64,000 nucleotides of DNA from Bacillota bacterium (lineage in GTDB: Bacteria; Bacillota; Clostridia; Christensenellales; SZUA-584), in the NCBI GenBank assembly GCA_023436115.1, contig JAEZKQ010000030.1, positions 190,145 to 254,144 on the forward strand, given 5' to 3'. The position numbers were made by a program, and so were the translations under genes. The stretch's first letter is position 1; each line of letters starts with the position of its first letter. Below the pieces are notes generated by a model. It did not search any database. It saw nothing but the letters and a program-made list of their open reading frames with translations, and was not told the DNA's origin. Positions 50,751-60,096 of the stretch are shown one piece after another.

Positions 50751-52208
50751 TTAATAGCCTTTTGTCGGATCGATGATGCTGCCGTCGATGGCATTGATGA
50801 TGAGCACAGGGAATTTAGTGAAGGGAGATTTGGTGTCGATACCCCACCCATACGATATAAAGTTCTCATGTTCCTGTTTCACATTCCCGTAAAAAACCCA
50901 GGCCGGCGTATAGATGCCGTTTCTGCCAGAGGCGTTCTGTTCACGGACGCGAACGAGCGAGAGCGCAATGCCGTCTATGTCGATGCTCACATTAGTTAAG
51001 TCCGGCGGCCATTGTTCACTTGCGCCATATGTCGTCACTATCATCGTCTCAAAAATCTCTCGAGCTTCTTCAAAGTTTATTACGCCCGTATCCTCGTTGA
51101 TGATTTCGCCTGTCGTTGTATGAGATGCCCAGTCGATATATAATATCCCGTTATCATTCACCCAAAACATGATTCTTTCGTACATCCACGGAAGTGAATT
51201 TTCGTCTCCGCCGCTGCAAAGGTAGGACATGTTGCCTACGGGAGAATCTCCCACAGCTCTGACGTAGCTAAATTGATAGGCATAGTTTTCCGGGCCATGG
51301 GCATGACCTTCTGTTGTCTGTTCGTCGTCAATCAAATACGCATCACTCAAAACAACGTCCGTAATGTTGCCTGCGTCGAAGAAGCCATCGCAGAGCGCCT
51401 TTGCATCTTCATACGTAATGGTCAGCTTGCCTTCCGTGGCGGCCTGCCAATTGGCTTCATCAATTCTCACGGCATTCATCTCAGATAACTGACTGTTGGG
51501 TTCATCCCGTGAGAATATAAGATAATTTTCCCAACTTCCATTTTCATCAAGCGGTACACAAACAGTGATGTGCTTATCCTCCGTGCTTGCGTCAAGCTTC
51601 AATATCTCTTCCCCCGCATACTTATCTCCCCCGGTCGTCTCAATCGTCATTGTTCCATCCGAGATTTGTGTATCAAGCTCCGGGGCTGTTTCGGGCGCGG
51701 ATTCATATTGCTCTTCCAGCGCTTCGATTTCCTCTTCAAGCTCCTCTTCGGTAAACATCGTGTGTTCTTCCACCGTTCCCTCGGCAAGATACTGCCTATA
51801 CGTCAATATCAGTTCCTGAATCTCATCCTTCGTCATCACATTGGGCACGTTACCACCCGTCACCGGCTGTTCATCGGGGAAAAGGTAGTTGTAGAAGCCT
51901 GTCACTTGCTCCTGGGTAAAGCCAGCCTCAGAGACTCTTGCCGTGGGTATCTTTCCCGATTCAGGAACGGTCACGGGTGCATCCACGTTTATGATAAGCC
52001 TTCCGTCTGCAGCGCTCGTTGAATAGGTATAGTTACCGTCAGGCACTTTAAGCTCGGAAACCTTTGTTCCCGCTGATGGGTCTGCAGCCTGTTCCACCAT
52101 GCGTTCCGTATCCTTTTTGACGACAAACTCCTCATCCGGCGTAGCCTGGCACGCTGTAAGAGCAAGCAACATTATTGCCGCTAATATCAAAGTGATCGTT
52201 CTTTTCAT
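50751..52208 (-). CDS. DUF6034-like lipoprotein 1
   Basis: 485 residues. Signal peptide with lipobox ALTAC (Cys21), then QATPDEEFVVKKDTERMVEQ, a beta-rich N-terminal domain, a glutamate-rich coiled segment around 150-190, and the conserved tail VLIINAIDGSIIDPTKGY. This is one of five homologous modules in the window. ATG 52208 with AAAGAGG ahead is the start; the longer frame to 52247 has no ribosome site. It follows the RR1-HK1 pair, 72 bases after the kinase stop, and may carry its signal. Function is unknown; extracytoplasmic on the membrane. Confidence 0.8.
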   Translation of the reverse strand: MKRTITLILAAIMLLALTACQATPDEEFVVKKDTERMVEQAADPSAGTKVSELKVPDGNYTYSTSAADGRLIINVDAPVTVPESGKIPTARVSEAGFTQEQVTGFYNYLFPDEQPVTGGNVPNVMTKDEIQELILTYRQYLAEGTVEEHTMFTEEELEEEIEALEEQYESAPETAPELDTQISDGTMTIETTGGDKYAGEEILKLDASTEDKHITVCVPLDENGSWENYLIFSRDEPNSQLSEMNAVRIDEANWQAATEGKLTITYEDAKALCDGFFDAGNITDVVLSDAYLIDDEQTTEGHAHGPENYAYQFSYVRAVGDSPVGNMSYLCSGGDENSLPWMYERIMFWVNDNGILYIDWASHTTTGEIINEDTGVINFEEAREIFETMIVTTYGASEQWPPDLTNVSIDIDGIALSLVRVREQNASGRNGIYTPAWVFYGNVKQEHENFISYGWGIDTKSPFTKFPVLIINAIDGSIIDPTKGY

Positions 52209-52280
52209 GATCAAAGCCTCTTTCTTTTGATACAGACATTGTCCCATATCCGGCGGGAAAAGTTGTCAGAAAGATGTAAT

Positions 52281-53696
52281 CTATTTGTCAATATTGCCGA
52301 GAGAAAACACGATTTTTACAGTCGTTCCCTCGCCGAGCGTGCTGATAATACTGAGCTTTGCGTCGTGCGCCTTCGCTATGCGTTCAACAAGCGCAAGCCC
52401 CAAGCCGCTGCCGCCAGTCTTTTTGCTTCTTGAGCGGTCAACCATGTAGAACGGCTGGATAATCCGCTCTATTTCTTCCTTTGGTATGCCTCTGCCGTGA
52501 TCTTCGACTTCGATGATGTTATCGTAGGCGCGAAGTTCAATGATAGAACCCCTTTCGCTTGCCTTTATCGCGTTATCAACAAGATTCGCAAGCGCGGCAC
52601 GCATCAGGTCAAAATCCACCGGCAGCGTATCCATTTTGCAGTCGATGGCGAGCGTGATATTCTTTTCATCAAGCGCATCCATGACGGTTTCTTCTACAGC
52701 CGCAAGCAGTTCCCGGACGTTTTCCGGCTTTACATCAACGCGCCCCTGCAACATGACCAGCGCTGTGAGCTTGCCTGAGAGCTTTTCCAGCCAGGCGCAC
52801 TGATTATATATGCGCTCAAGCGAGCGTTTTTTATCATCCTCAGAAATATCCCGCACAAGAAGCGTTTCCGCTCTTGCCATGACCGAGGTGACCGGGGTCT
52901 TCATCTCATGCGAAAGCGCGTTGATAAACGTCTGCTGGCGTTCCGCCGTTTCGTTTAGCGCGGCAATTTTTTCGAAGATTGCTTCCGCCATCCTGTTGAA
53001 CCGCTCCGCAAGAGAGGCTATTTCATCATGTCCTTTGACAGGAATACGGCTCTCATAGTTGCCGTCTGAAATTTCTGCCGCCCCTTTTTCCAGCTCGCGT
53101 ACAGGCAATAAGGAACGGCGCACAAGCAGGAACACCAACAATGCTGCCGCAATGATCACGGCCGCCCCCGCGAGGGCGCATTTTATTCCGAGACCATTTA
53201 CATCGTCCATCGTGCTTGTCACATTACGCACCAACGAAAGAGTATATTCCTTCTGCTCGTCAATATTGAAGTTGGTGGACGCAATAAAATAATACTGATC
53301 GCCGATATGACATATCGAATGACGTAGCGTGTTTACCACATAATCGATATCCGTGCTGGTAACCCTATGCGCGTTAAGCGCTCTAACAGCGTCGATGCCT
53401 GTGTTGTTACTGATTATAGCGCCGCCCTCTTGGAGCACGAATTCGTCACTTTCATGGATAGTGTAAAACCGAAAGCGCAAATAGCTGTACGATAAACGAT
53501 CTGACATATTCAAGCTCTCGTAAAGCATTGAATTTTGAAAGCTCTTACAGAATTCCTCGAAATCAGCAGTTCCTGAAACAGTGATATCATTTATCGCATT
53601 TTGTTTTGTAAATGTAATGACGAGAAATGTGCTGATGAAGACGGCAAGAATGACGATGACTGTCGCGGTGAGGGTGAGTTTTGTCCGCAATCTCAT
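52281..53696 (-). CDS. Sensor histidine kinase 1
   Basis: 471 residues. Helix 1 (TLTATVIVILAVFISTFLVI), an extracytoplasmic domain of about 130 residues, helix 2 (AGAAVIIAAALLVFLLVRR), HAMP, H-box ALSHEMKTPVTSVMA, N-box LANLVDNAIKAS, and G-boxes DHGRGIPKEEIE and GGSGLGLALVERI. It should phosphorylate RR1, whose gene precedes it by 4 bases. ATG 53696 is chosen because the longer frame to 53756 lies in the RR1 gene. The extracellular part has no match I recognise. Confidence 0.9.
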   Translation of the reverse strand: MRLRTKLTLTATVIVILAVFISTFLVITFTKQNAINDITVSGTADFEEFCKSFQNSMLYESLNMSDRLSYSYLRFRFYTIHESDEFVLQEGGAIISNNTGIDAVRALNAHRVTSTDIDYVVNTLRHSICHIGDQYYFIASTNFNIDEQKEYTLSLVRNVTSTMDDVNGLGIKCALAGAAVIIAAALLVFLLVRRSLLPVRELEKGAAEISDGNYESRIPVKGHDEIASLAERFNRMAEAIFEKIAALNETAERQQTFINALSHEMKTPVTSVMARAETLLVRDISEDDKKRSLERIYNQCAWLEKLSGKLTALVMLQGRVDVKPENVRELLAAVEETVMDALDEKNITLAIDCKMDTLPVDFDLMRAALANLVDNAIKASERGSIIELRAYDNIIEVEDHGRGIPKEEIERIIQPFYMVDRSRSKKTGGSGLGLALVERIAKAHDAKLSIISTLGEGTTVKIVFSLGNIDK

Positions 53697-53700
53697 GGCG

Positions 53701-54366
53701 CTAATCCACCTCCAGACGGTATCCGATCTTGGGTATAGAGATGATCGCGTCCGCAAGGCCGAGTTTGCGTCGCAGACTGGATATATGCGTGTCTACTGTG
53801 CGCGTTTCGCCCATATATTCAAATCCCCAAATCTCCGAAAGCAGGCGGTCGCGGCTTAAAGTGCAGTTTTTATGCCGGATGAGAGCGAACAAAAGATCGT
53901 ATTCGATAGGCTGCAAATTAACTGTCTCGCTGCCTTTTTTTATCGTGCGCGTTTCCACGTCTATCACAATATCACGGCAACGCAGTATTTTATTTAATTT
54001 ACCAGTACGCTCCAGTATCTTTTCAATGCGCACAAGCAGTTCCAGCACCTCAAACGGTTTTACAAGGTAATCCTCCGCGCCGTCCCGCAGCCCCTTGATC
54101 TTTGAGCCAACGTCCGCCTTTGCGGTCAGGTACAAAACTGGAATATCATATTTACGCATATGTTCCATAAGCTCAAAGCCGTCAAGCCCCGGCAGCATAA
54201 TATCGAGAACAGCCAAGTCAAAGGCGTGATCATCCCTCAGATACTCCGCGGCTTTTGCGCCATCATCTATTGCTATGTATTCATACCCGGAGTATTGCAG
54301 ATTCATCGCAATGATCTCAGATATATCACTATCGTCTTCCACGACAAGAAGCCTGTTCTTTGCCAC
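53701..54366 (-). CDS. Response regulator 1 (OmpR/PhoB family)
   Basis: 221 residues. Receiver domain (RLLVVEDDSDISEIIAMNL, phospho-Asp in LAVLDIMLPGLDG, Lys in YLTAKADVG) and C-terminal winged helix (IEYDLLFALIRHKNCTLSRD, TRTVDTHISSLRRKLG). The start is GTG 54366 with GGGAGGG ahead; an ATG one frame over and the upstream extension lack sites. Encoded with HK1. Its promoter has TTACA direct repeats. Confidence 0.9.
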   Translation of the reverse strand: MAKNRLLVVEDDSDISEIIAMNLQYSGYEYIAIDDGAKAAEYLRDDHAFDLAVLDIMLPGLDGFELMEHMRKYDIPVLYLTAKADVGSKIKGLRDGAEDYLVKPFEVLELLVRIEKILERTGKLNKILRCRDIVIDVETRTIKKGSETVNLQPIEYDLLFALIRHKNCTLSRDRLLSEIWGFEYMGETRTVDTHISSLRRKLGLADAIISIPKIGYRLEVD

Positions 54367-54405
54367 ATTAGCCCTCCCTTCACAAAAATACATAAATCCA
54401 AGATC

Positions 54406-54469
54406 ATTGTACCACATGCAAATGGCAAGCCAAGTTTGCAGGCGACGTATTCGTGTAATTTAGTTGTAA
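54406..54469 (-). promoter_or_regulatory. Promoter of RR1-HK1 with response-regulator boxes
   Basis: TTACA-ACTAAA-TTACA (54469-54454) lies 42 bases upstream of the -10. TTGGCT (54433-54428) and TACAAT (54411-54406), spacer 16, are the likely -35 and -10. The GATGAATAC element of the other sites is reduced to GAATAC. Confidence 0.65.
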
Positions 54470-54559
54470 ACATTATCCTCGGATATATTAATTCATGGAT
54501 GGTAGCAGAGCAGAGAATATAGAAAATATCAAACCTATGGATTGAACCTGAATCGGATA

Positions 54560-54597
54560 ACAAAAAGCAGGCGTTCATTTATGGAACACCTGCCTTT
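54560..54597 (-). terminator. Terminator after lipoprotein 2
   Basis: AAAGGCAGGTGTTC and GAACGCCTGCTTT pair with one bulge and a short loop, followed by TTGTTATCC, 22 bases after the stop. Confidence 0.75.
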
Positions 54598-54618
54598 GAG
54601 AGGCTCTATTATATCAGC

Positions 54619-56145
54619 CTAATAGCCTTTTGATGTATCAATGATACTGCCGTCGATGGCGTTGATAGTCATAAAGCTAATACCAATTTCTTCCGTTGCC
54701 CCATAAGGATTTCCTTCCGATAATTTTGTTAGCTTCCCATAGAAGTTCCAAGCAGGAACCAGCAGGCCGCTCTCATTGGAGTTTTGTTCTACAATCCGAT
54801 GTAAAGACAGCGTTACTCGGTTGATTTCAAAACTATATTCAGTTCCACCGTATTCAGCCTGTGCTTCGTATTTGACGAGCATCATCTTTTCAAAAATCTC
54901 TTGGATATCCGAAAAGGGCTTTAATTGCGCATCCTCGTTGACTGTTTCCGCAACTCCGATCGGGCACATCCACATCATATCGAATATGCCGTCGCCGTTG
55001 ACCATGAAATCCAGACATTCATAGTGCCAAGTGGGAGCCGTCGCGTCGTTTTCCGGCCTGCTTCCGCCGCTCACATAGGAACAGGGGAAACCGTCTACCG
55101 TCCGTACGCAGTAGACCTTATATGCGTATCGCTCCGCAGGGCGCGCGGCTTCCTCGTAATTGCCTTTCTGCTCGTCGTTCTGGATGTAGATGCTGTCCAC
55201 TACCATACCTGAGCCGGTCTTGTCGAGCAAATCCTGTACCATTTGCCTTGCTTCGCTGGGCTTTAAGCCGACTTTGGACAGAATTTCCACGTCAACATCC
55301 GTATCCTCTATAATTGGAATGGAACCGGAAGAACTGAAATTCACCCCCGCCGACTGGTTACGAAAATCAGAATAATGCATAGTTGGATTTATATCATTGA
55401 TTATATTGAAATATCTCCCCTGACCGTTTATACCTTGATTGTATCTTTCATAGGCGGTAAGTCCGGTATAAGTGATCGTTTCAGTGGAAGGCGTTTCTGC
55501 CGGTTCCTCCACGCCTTCCTCTAAGGCTGTGCCGGGGACGGGGCCTGAATGTTGTTCGCTGGATATTTCCCTCAGCGTCCCATCCGAGTGTTCTTCCACG
55601 ATAGTATCGGGCGCGGTTTCAAGCTGTGCTTCCAGACTCGCAAGCGTTTCCCTTGCCATCGCCAATTCCTGCTCCGCCAACTCTTCAGATAAATCCCCCG
55701 GATCGGCTTCCAGTTCGGTGATGCGCTTTTTGATATTAACGATTTGCTGCTGGATTTCCTCCTTTGTTTTCTGCCCGGAGTCAATCCACATTTCCGCGTC
55801 TCCGCAAAGCGCCTCAAAAAAGGCGTAAACCGTGTCCTGAGAAAACTCCGCCGCTTTGACGCGGTAGATCGGCATCCGGTCTCCGTCCGAGACAATCACT
55901 TGTGCATCCACCTTAATGTTCAGCAGGCCATCCGCGCCTTGCGTCTCGAACTGATAGGTTTCGGGTATGCCGTATTGCTCGGATAAGCTATTGCTGCTGC
56001 TAGCGGTTGCAGTGTCCTTTTGTGCCTCAGCAAGCATACGCTCCGAATCCTTTTCCGCCACCACACCTTGCTCTGGCGTAGGCTGGCAGGCGGCGAGCGA
56101 GAGGATAATGATAAGGCTCAATATTGCGGCCAATATTCGTTTCAT
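54619..56145 (-). CDS. DUF6034-like lipoprotein 2
   Basis: 508 residues. Lipobox SLAAC (Cys20), then QPTPEQGVVAEKDSERMLAE, a helical segment LEADPGDLSEELAEQELAMA near 160, and the tail TINAIDGSIIDTSKGY. A linker of about 40 residues rich in Glu/Pro/Thr (EEGVEEPAETPSTETI) distinguishes it from the other copies. The start is ATG 56145 with AAAGGTGG ahead; the frame extends to a GTG at 56157. Follows RR2-HK2 after 51 bases that contain a partial response-regulator site. Confidence 0.8.
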   Translation of the reverse strand: MKRILAAILSLIIILSLAACQPTPEQGVVAEKDSERMLAEAQKDTATASSSNSLSEQYGIPETYQFETQGADGLLNIKVDAQVIVSDGDRMPIYRVKAAEFSQDTVYAFFEALCGDAEMWIDSGQKTKEEIQQQIVNIKKRITELEADPGDLSEELAEQELAMARETLASLEAQLETAPDTIVEEHSDGTLREISSEQHSGPVPGTALEEGVEEPAETPSTETITYTGLTAYERYNQGINGQGRYFNIINDINPTMHYSDFRNQSAGVNFSSSGSIPIIEDTDVDVEILSKVGLKPSEARQMVQDLLDKTGSGMVVDSIYIQNDEQKGNYEEAARPAERYAYKVYCVRTVDGFPCSYVSGGSRPENDATAPTWHYECLDFMVNGDGIFDMMWMCPIGVAETVNEDAQLKPFSDIQEIFEKMMLVKYEAQAEYGGTEYSFEINRVTLSLHRIVEQNSNESGLLVPAWNFYGKLTKLSEGNPYGATEEIGISFMTINAIDGSIIDTSKGY

Positions 56146-56196
56146 AGCCAAGTCCACCTTTCTTTTTATGTCCTTACCCTAATCCTAACGCTGTTA

Positions 56197-57672
56197 TCAA
56201 GTATTCTTCGATATATTATCAAAATGTAATTTCTCAAAACGTATGGTGATAACCGTCCCTTGTCCGACTTGGCTTTCGATATGCATGTGCGCACCATGCG
56301 CCTTGACGATCAAGTCGCACAGCGCCAGGCCGAGGCCGCTCCCGCCTTCCGATTGGCTGTGCGACTTGTCCACCATATAGAACGGCTGCGTGATCTTTTC
56401 AATTTCCTCCTGCGGAATGCCCACGCCGTCGTCCTTTACCGAAATGGTATTGCCATCCGAAGCAATCGTGATATGCTTTGCACCGGCTTTGCGGGCGTTG
56501 TCAAACAGATTGATAAGCACGCTGGCCATCATGTCTATGTCCATCCCAAACATTGGCGAACCCTTTTCAGTAAAGACAAGCTCAATATTCTCGTTTCGCG
56601 CAATGCTCTGAAGCGTCATATCCACCGCTTCATACAAGTTTTTAACGGGCTGAGGCTTGATTTTGGCCGCCTCTCCGCCATGCAGCGTGATGAGCCGCAT
56701 CATCTTTTGCGACAGCCGTTCGATGCGTCTGCATTCGCTGTTGATATAGGCGATGGATTCCTCCTGCTGCGCTTTTTTTAAATGTACGCGCATCAACGCC
56801 TCCGAATAGCCGATAATGGCCGTCATTGGCGTTTTCAGCTCATGCGTCAAAGCGGAGAGCAACAGCTTGCGCTGTTCCGCCGTATCCTCCAAAGCCCGGA
56901 TGTGGTCGGCGATTGCATCTGCCATTTTGTTAAAGCTCACCGACAGTGTTGCGATTTCATCCTTGCCCTTTACCTGAATACGGTTGTCGTATTGACCGTC
57001 CGCAAGCGCGGCGGCGTTTTTCTGCAAACCGCCAAGCGGACGCAGAACGCGCCGGATAAGAAAGACCATGAGGGCGGTGCTGAGAAGAATGGTAATCAGC
57101 GCAATCACCGTGAAACGGATGGCCAGCGCTGTGATGCCGTCATAAACGCCGGTGATGTCCCGTACAATGAAAAGCTCATGCTCGAATTCTATCGTGTTGC
57201 CCAGGCTGGCGCTCCAATGGCCGACAACCAGATATCTGTGTCCGTCCAGTTCCGCTATTGCATACGGCCAAAGCGCGGAGTCATTGTCAGCAATTCCGCT
57301 TTCCATGGCTTGTTCGTGATTCTCCTTTAAGCCGGGCAGCAGCGGGCGCGGGTCTATCGGGCAATCGTTGTACAGGGGCTGCTCCATATCCGTCAGGATG
57401 TAATGCGCGCCGCTGACCGACGCGTCCGTATATTTCCTGAACACGAACAGTATCACGCTGCGTTTCGCCGTCTCCGACAGGTAATCGTCGCCCACGACGT
57501 CCATTTCCGCGTTAAATGAATTGTTCAGCATACGCAGTTCCGTGACGCCGCTTTGTATGGCGTTGTTAATATGATTGTTCGCCGTTGTGATAAGCAGAAG
57601 CATACAGCAGAGAATAACGGCAAGCGCCGTAAGCATGACGGATAAAAGGGCAAGCCTGACGGAAATTTTCAT
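56197..57672 (-). CDS. Sensor histidine kinase 2
   Basis: 491 residues. Helix 1 (LSVMLTALAVILCCMLLLIT), an extracytoplasmic domain of about 140 residues with a DGHRYLVVGHWSASLG stretch, helix 2 (FTVIALITILLSTALMVFLI), HAMP, H-box ALTHELKTPMTAIIGYS, N-box INLFDNARKAG, G-boxes DDGVGIPQEEIE and GGSGLGLALCDLI. It starts at an ATG that overlaps the RR2 stop (ATGA), so they are coupled. Confidence 0.92.
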   Translation of the reverse strand: MKISVRLALLSVMLTALAVILCCMLLLITTANNHINNAIQSGVTELRMLNNSFNAEMDVVGDDYLSETAKRSVILFVFRKYTDASVSGAHYILTDMEQPLYNDCPIDPRPLLPGLKENHEQAMESGIADNDSALWPYAIAELDGHRYLVVGHWSASLGNTIEFEHELFIVRDITGVYDGITALAIRFTVIALITILLSTALMVFLIRRVLRPLGGLQKNAAALADGQYDNRIQVKGKDEIATLSVSFNKMADAIADHIRALEDTAEQRKLLLSALTHELKTPMTAIIGYSEALMRVHLKKAQQEESIAYINSECRRIERLSQKMMRLITLHGGEAAKIKPQPVKNLYEAVDMTLQSIARNENIELVFTEKGSPMFGMDIDMMASVLINLFDNARKAGAKHITIASDGNTISVKDDGVGIPQEEIEKITQPFYMVDKSHSQSEGGSGLGLALCDLIVKAHGAHMHIESQVGQGTVITIRFEKLHFDNISKNT

Positions 57673-58325
57673 GGTTCCTGCTCCAGACGGTAGCCGATTT
57701 TAGGGACGGCAGCGATGGCAAGCCCCGTTTTCCTGCGGAGCTGGTTGATATGCACGTCCACCGTGCGCGTTTCGCCCATGAAGTTGATGCCCCATGCCTC
57801 CGCCAGTAATTTTTCCCGTGACATCGCAATATTTCTGTTTTTTGCGAGAACGACGAGCAGATCAAATTCTCTCGGCTTTAAGGATAAGGGTTCCTGATTC
57901 AACCTCACAACACGTTCCTCAAGGAAGATTTCAAGGTTCCCCAAACGTATAACTGGCTCGGTATGTCCGCGGCGCTCCAGCACTTTCTCGATGCGTACCA
58001 GCAGCTCCAGTATTTCAAACGGCTTGACGATGTAATCCTCCGCGCCGCCCTTGAGTCCGCGCAGCTTGGATTCAATATCGTTCTTTGCGGTCAGATAAAT
58101 CACCGGAATATTGCGATCATTTAGAGGGGATAACAAATCGAACCCGTCGATTCCGGGCAGCATAATATCCACGACGGCCAAATCAAAATGCTCTCCGCTC
58201 TCCAGCAACTTCAATGCGTCAACGCCGTCAGGTGAAGGTTGAACTTCATAACCCACCACCGAAAGGTTCATGCAGATCAGATTGGAGATTGCCTTATTAT
58301 CTTCTATGACCAATATTTTTGTCAT
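57669..58325 (-). CDS. Response regulator 2 (OmpR/PhoB family)
   Basis: 218 residues. Receiver KILVIEDNKAISNLICMNL, phospho-Asp in LAVVDIMLPGIDG, Lys in YLTAKNDIE; winged helix REFDLLVVLAKNRNIAMSRE and TRTVDVHINQLRRKTG. Upstream, TATAAT (58368-58363) is a likely -10 and a single TTTACA half-box lies about 43 bases before it. Pairs with HK2. Confidence 0.92.
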   Translation of the reverse strand: MTKILVIEDNKAISNLICMNLSVVGYEVQPSPDGVDALKLLESGEHFDLAVVDIMLPGIDGFDLLSPLNDRNIPVIYLTAKNDIESKLRGLKGGAEDYIVKPFEILELLVRIEKVLERRGHTEPVIRLGNLEIFLEERVVRLNQEPLSLKPREFDLLVVLAKNRNIAMSREKLLAEAWGINFMGETRTVDVHINQLRRKTGLAIAAVPKIGYRLEQEP

Positions 58326-58422
58326 ACGTTACCCCATTCACTTTGAACTATTGCTAAATTTTATTATACTGCTTTTTTTGTAATCAAAGCCGCATCAAAA
58401 CATTATCAAAATGTAAATAGGC

Positions 58423-58458
58423 ATAGGATGTTTCAACATCTTATACCTATTATGGTAG
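58423..58458 (-). terminator. Hairpin between truncated lipoprotein and RR2
   Basis: ATAGGTATAAGATGT and ACATCCTATGCCTAT pair over 15 positions with one wobble and one mismatch, followed by TTACATTTTG. It may terminate the lipoprotein operon, but the U-tract is poor. Confidence 0.35.
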
Positions 58459-58484
58459 GAGATAAAAAAGGGAATGTCAAATAT

Positions 58485-58619
58485 TCAGGTGATCATCTGC
58501 TCCATATCCTTCTGGATAACGATAGACTCTTCCGGCGTGGCCTGGCAGCCGACAAGGAAGGCAGCGACCATGACACCGGAAAGCAATATGATAAATGTCT
58601 TTTTACGTCTGTTGCGCCC
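58485..58619 (-). pseudogene. Truncated fifth lipoprotein copy (N-terminus only)
   Basis: Immediately after the lipoprotein 3 stop, another frame reads KKTFIILLSGVMVAAFLVG then CQATPEESIVIQKDMEQMI and stops. This is a complete DUF6034-like lipoprotein signal peptide and first mature segment (compare CQATPEKEIVIQKDMEQMI in lipoprotein 3), with the rest deleted. No ATG or ribosome site precedes it. Confidence 0.75.
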
Positions 58620-58620
58620 C

Positions 58621-60096
58621 CTAATAGCCTTTTCCCGTGTCTATAATGCTTCCGTCAATGGCGTTGACGCAGAGTACTATGTTTGTGCTCGTTTCAGTCG
58701 TTTCGCCTTTATCTGTCCGCAAGTCCACACCATAGAAGTTCCATACTGGCACGAGCAAGCCGTTCTCGATAGAATCCTGCTCCACAATGCGGATCATCTC
58801 AAGGCATACTTCGTCGATCCGGCAGGTCAGGTTGTCCAAATGCTCGGCCTGCGCCTCGTATTCAATAAACATCATTTTCTCAAATACCGACTGCATTTCG
58901 GCAAACGGCATGAGCGCGCAGTCGCTTACCTTCGTTTCCAGCAATTCGACCGGTGCGCGCCAATCCATAGAAATGATGCCTTTGTCGCTGACCATAAAGC
59001 TCATCGTTTCATACTCCCACCGTTTCATACATCCATAATCGGAAACAATTCCATACGCATTCTCCATCTGCGTATCAGCAGGTTCATCCGTCCAAACTTC
59101 TGTCGCGCCCTTTATCCTTGCGCACGGCAGCGCGCCTTCAATCATGCGGATACAGTTGATGCGGTACGCGTAATGTTCGGCGGGTGCTATCACGCCGTCG
59201 TATATACCCGTTTCCTCGTCGTTTTCGAGCGTCATGGCGTATACAGCTATCGGCGTGTTCGTCTCTCGGAGGAAATCCTCGACAAGCGCCTTTGCCTGCG
59301 CGGGTGTGATCTTAATATATTGTTTAAGCGACTCGTCAATCTCAGTGTTCTCATCGACAACGATGGTATTGACCTGCCCGTAGTTATGGCTGGAATCCGG
59401 CGTTCCAAAGCTCATGGTTGCGGGAGAGAGGATGTCTCCCGAATTGTTTCTCATCGGATTTTTGATAAAAAAGCTCATGTTATCGTTGCTTCCACCTGCA
59501 CCCATATACCAACCGCGCATATTTCCGGTTGCGTCTGTTTCTTCCAACCTTTTTAGTGTGCTGTCGGCCTGGGTATTCTCAATATTCTCCGGTGCCGACG
59601 GATAAATCCGTTCGTAATAGTCGATCTGATCCTGAATGCGTTCCACATAGTCCGCATCGTCCTCGTTCTCGGCAAGTGCTCTTCTCAATGAAACCAAAAT
59701 TCCCTCTATTTCGCTCTTAGTCAGTTCTGTTTTGCGTTCCCACAGCACGGCATCGCCCACAAGCGCATTCCAATACGCTGTTACCTGCTCCTGCGTGAAT
59801 TCGCCAGCCTTGACGCGGATGATGGGCATACTGTCCGCATCCGGCACGATTACGTCAGCGTCCACGGACAGCGTAAAGTTGCCCTCCGTAGTTTCCATTA
59901 CCAGCGTTTCAGGAGCGCCCGTTTGCTCCAATAAAGAAATGCCCGGCGTTTTCGCTGAGTCAGTCGCACCAGCCTTCTCGATCATCTGTTCCATATCCTT
60001 CTGGATGACGATTTCCTTCTCCGGCGTCGCCTGACAACCCGTAAGGAAGGCGGCGGCCATAACGACGGACAGCAATATGGTTAATATCTTTTTCAT
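58621..60096 (-). CDS. DUF6034-like lipoprotein 3
   Basis: 491 residues from ATG 60096, which overlaps the lipoprotein 4 stop (TGATG); AGGAGG lies 11 bases ahead. Lipobox FLTGC (Cys21), CQATPEKEIVIQKDMEQMI, a helical Glu-rich segment near 140-175 and the tail VNAIDGSIIDTGKGY. The second half contains FMVSDKGIISMDWRAPVELL and FEKMMFIEYEAQAEH, shared with lipoprotein 2. A fourth repeat in the same operon as lipoprotein 4, both controlled from 61569-61622. Confidence 0.8.
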   Translation of the reverse strand: MKKILTILLSVVMAAAFLTGCQATPEKEIVIQKDMEQMIEKAGATDSAKTPGISLLEQTGAPETLVMETTEGNFTLSVDADVIVPDADSMPIIRVKAGEFTQEQVTAYWNALVGDAVLWERKTELTKSEIEGILVSLRRALAENEDDADYVERIQDQIDYYERIYPSAPENIENTQADSTLKRLEETDATGNMRGWYMGAGGSNDNMSFFIKNPMRNNSGDILSPATMSFGTPDSSHNYGQVNTIVVDENTEIDESLKQYIKITPAQAKALVEDFLRETNTPIAVYAMTLENDEETGIYDGVIAPAEHYAYRINCIRMIEGALPCARIKGATEVWTDEPADTQMENAYGIVSDYGCMKRWEYETMSFMVSDKGIISMDWRAPVELLETKVSDCALMPFAEMQSVFEKMMFIEYEAQAEHLDNLTCRIDEVCLEMIRIVEQDSIENGLLVPVWNFYGVDLRTDKGETTETSTNIVLCVNAIDGSIIDTGKGY

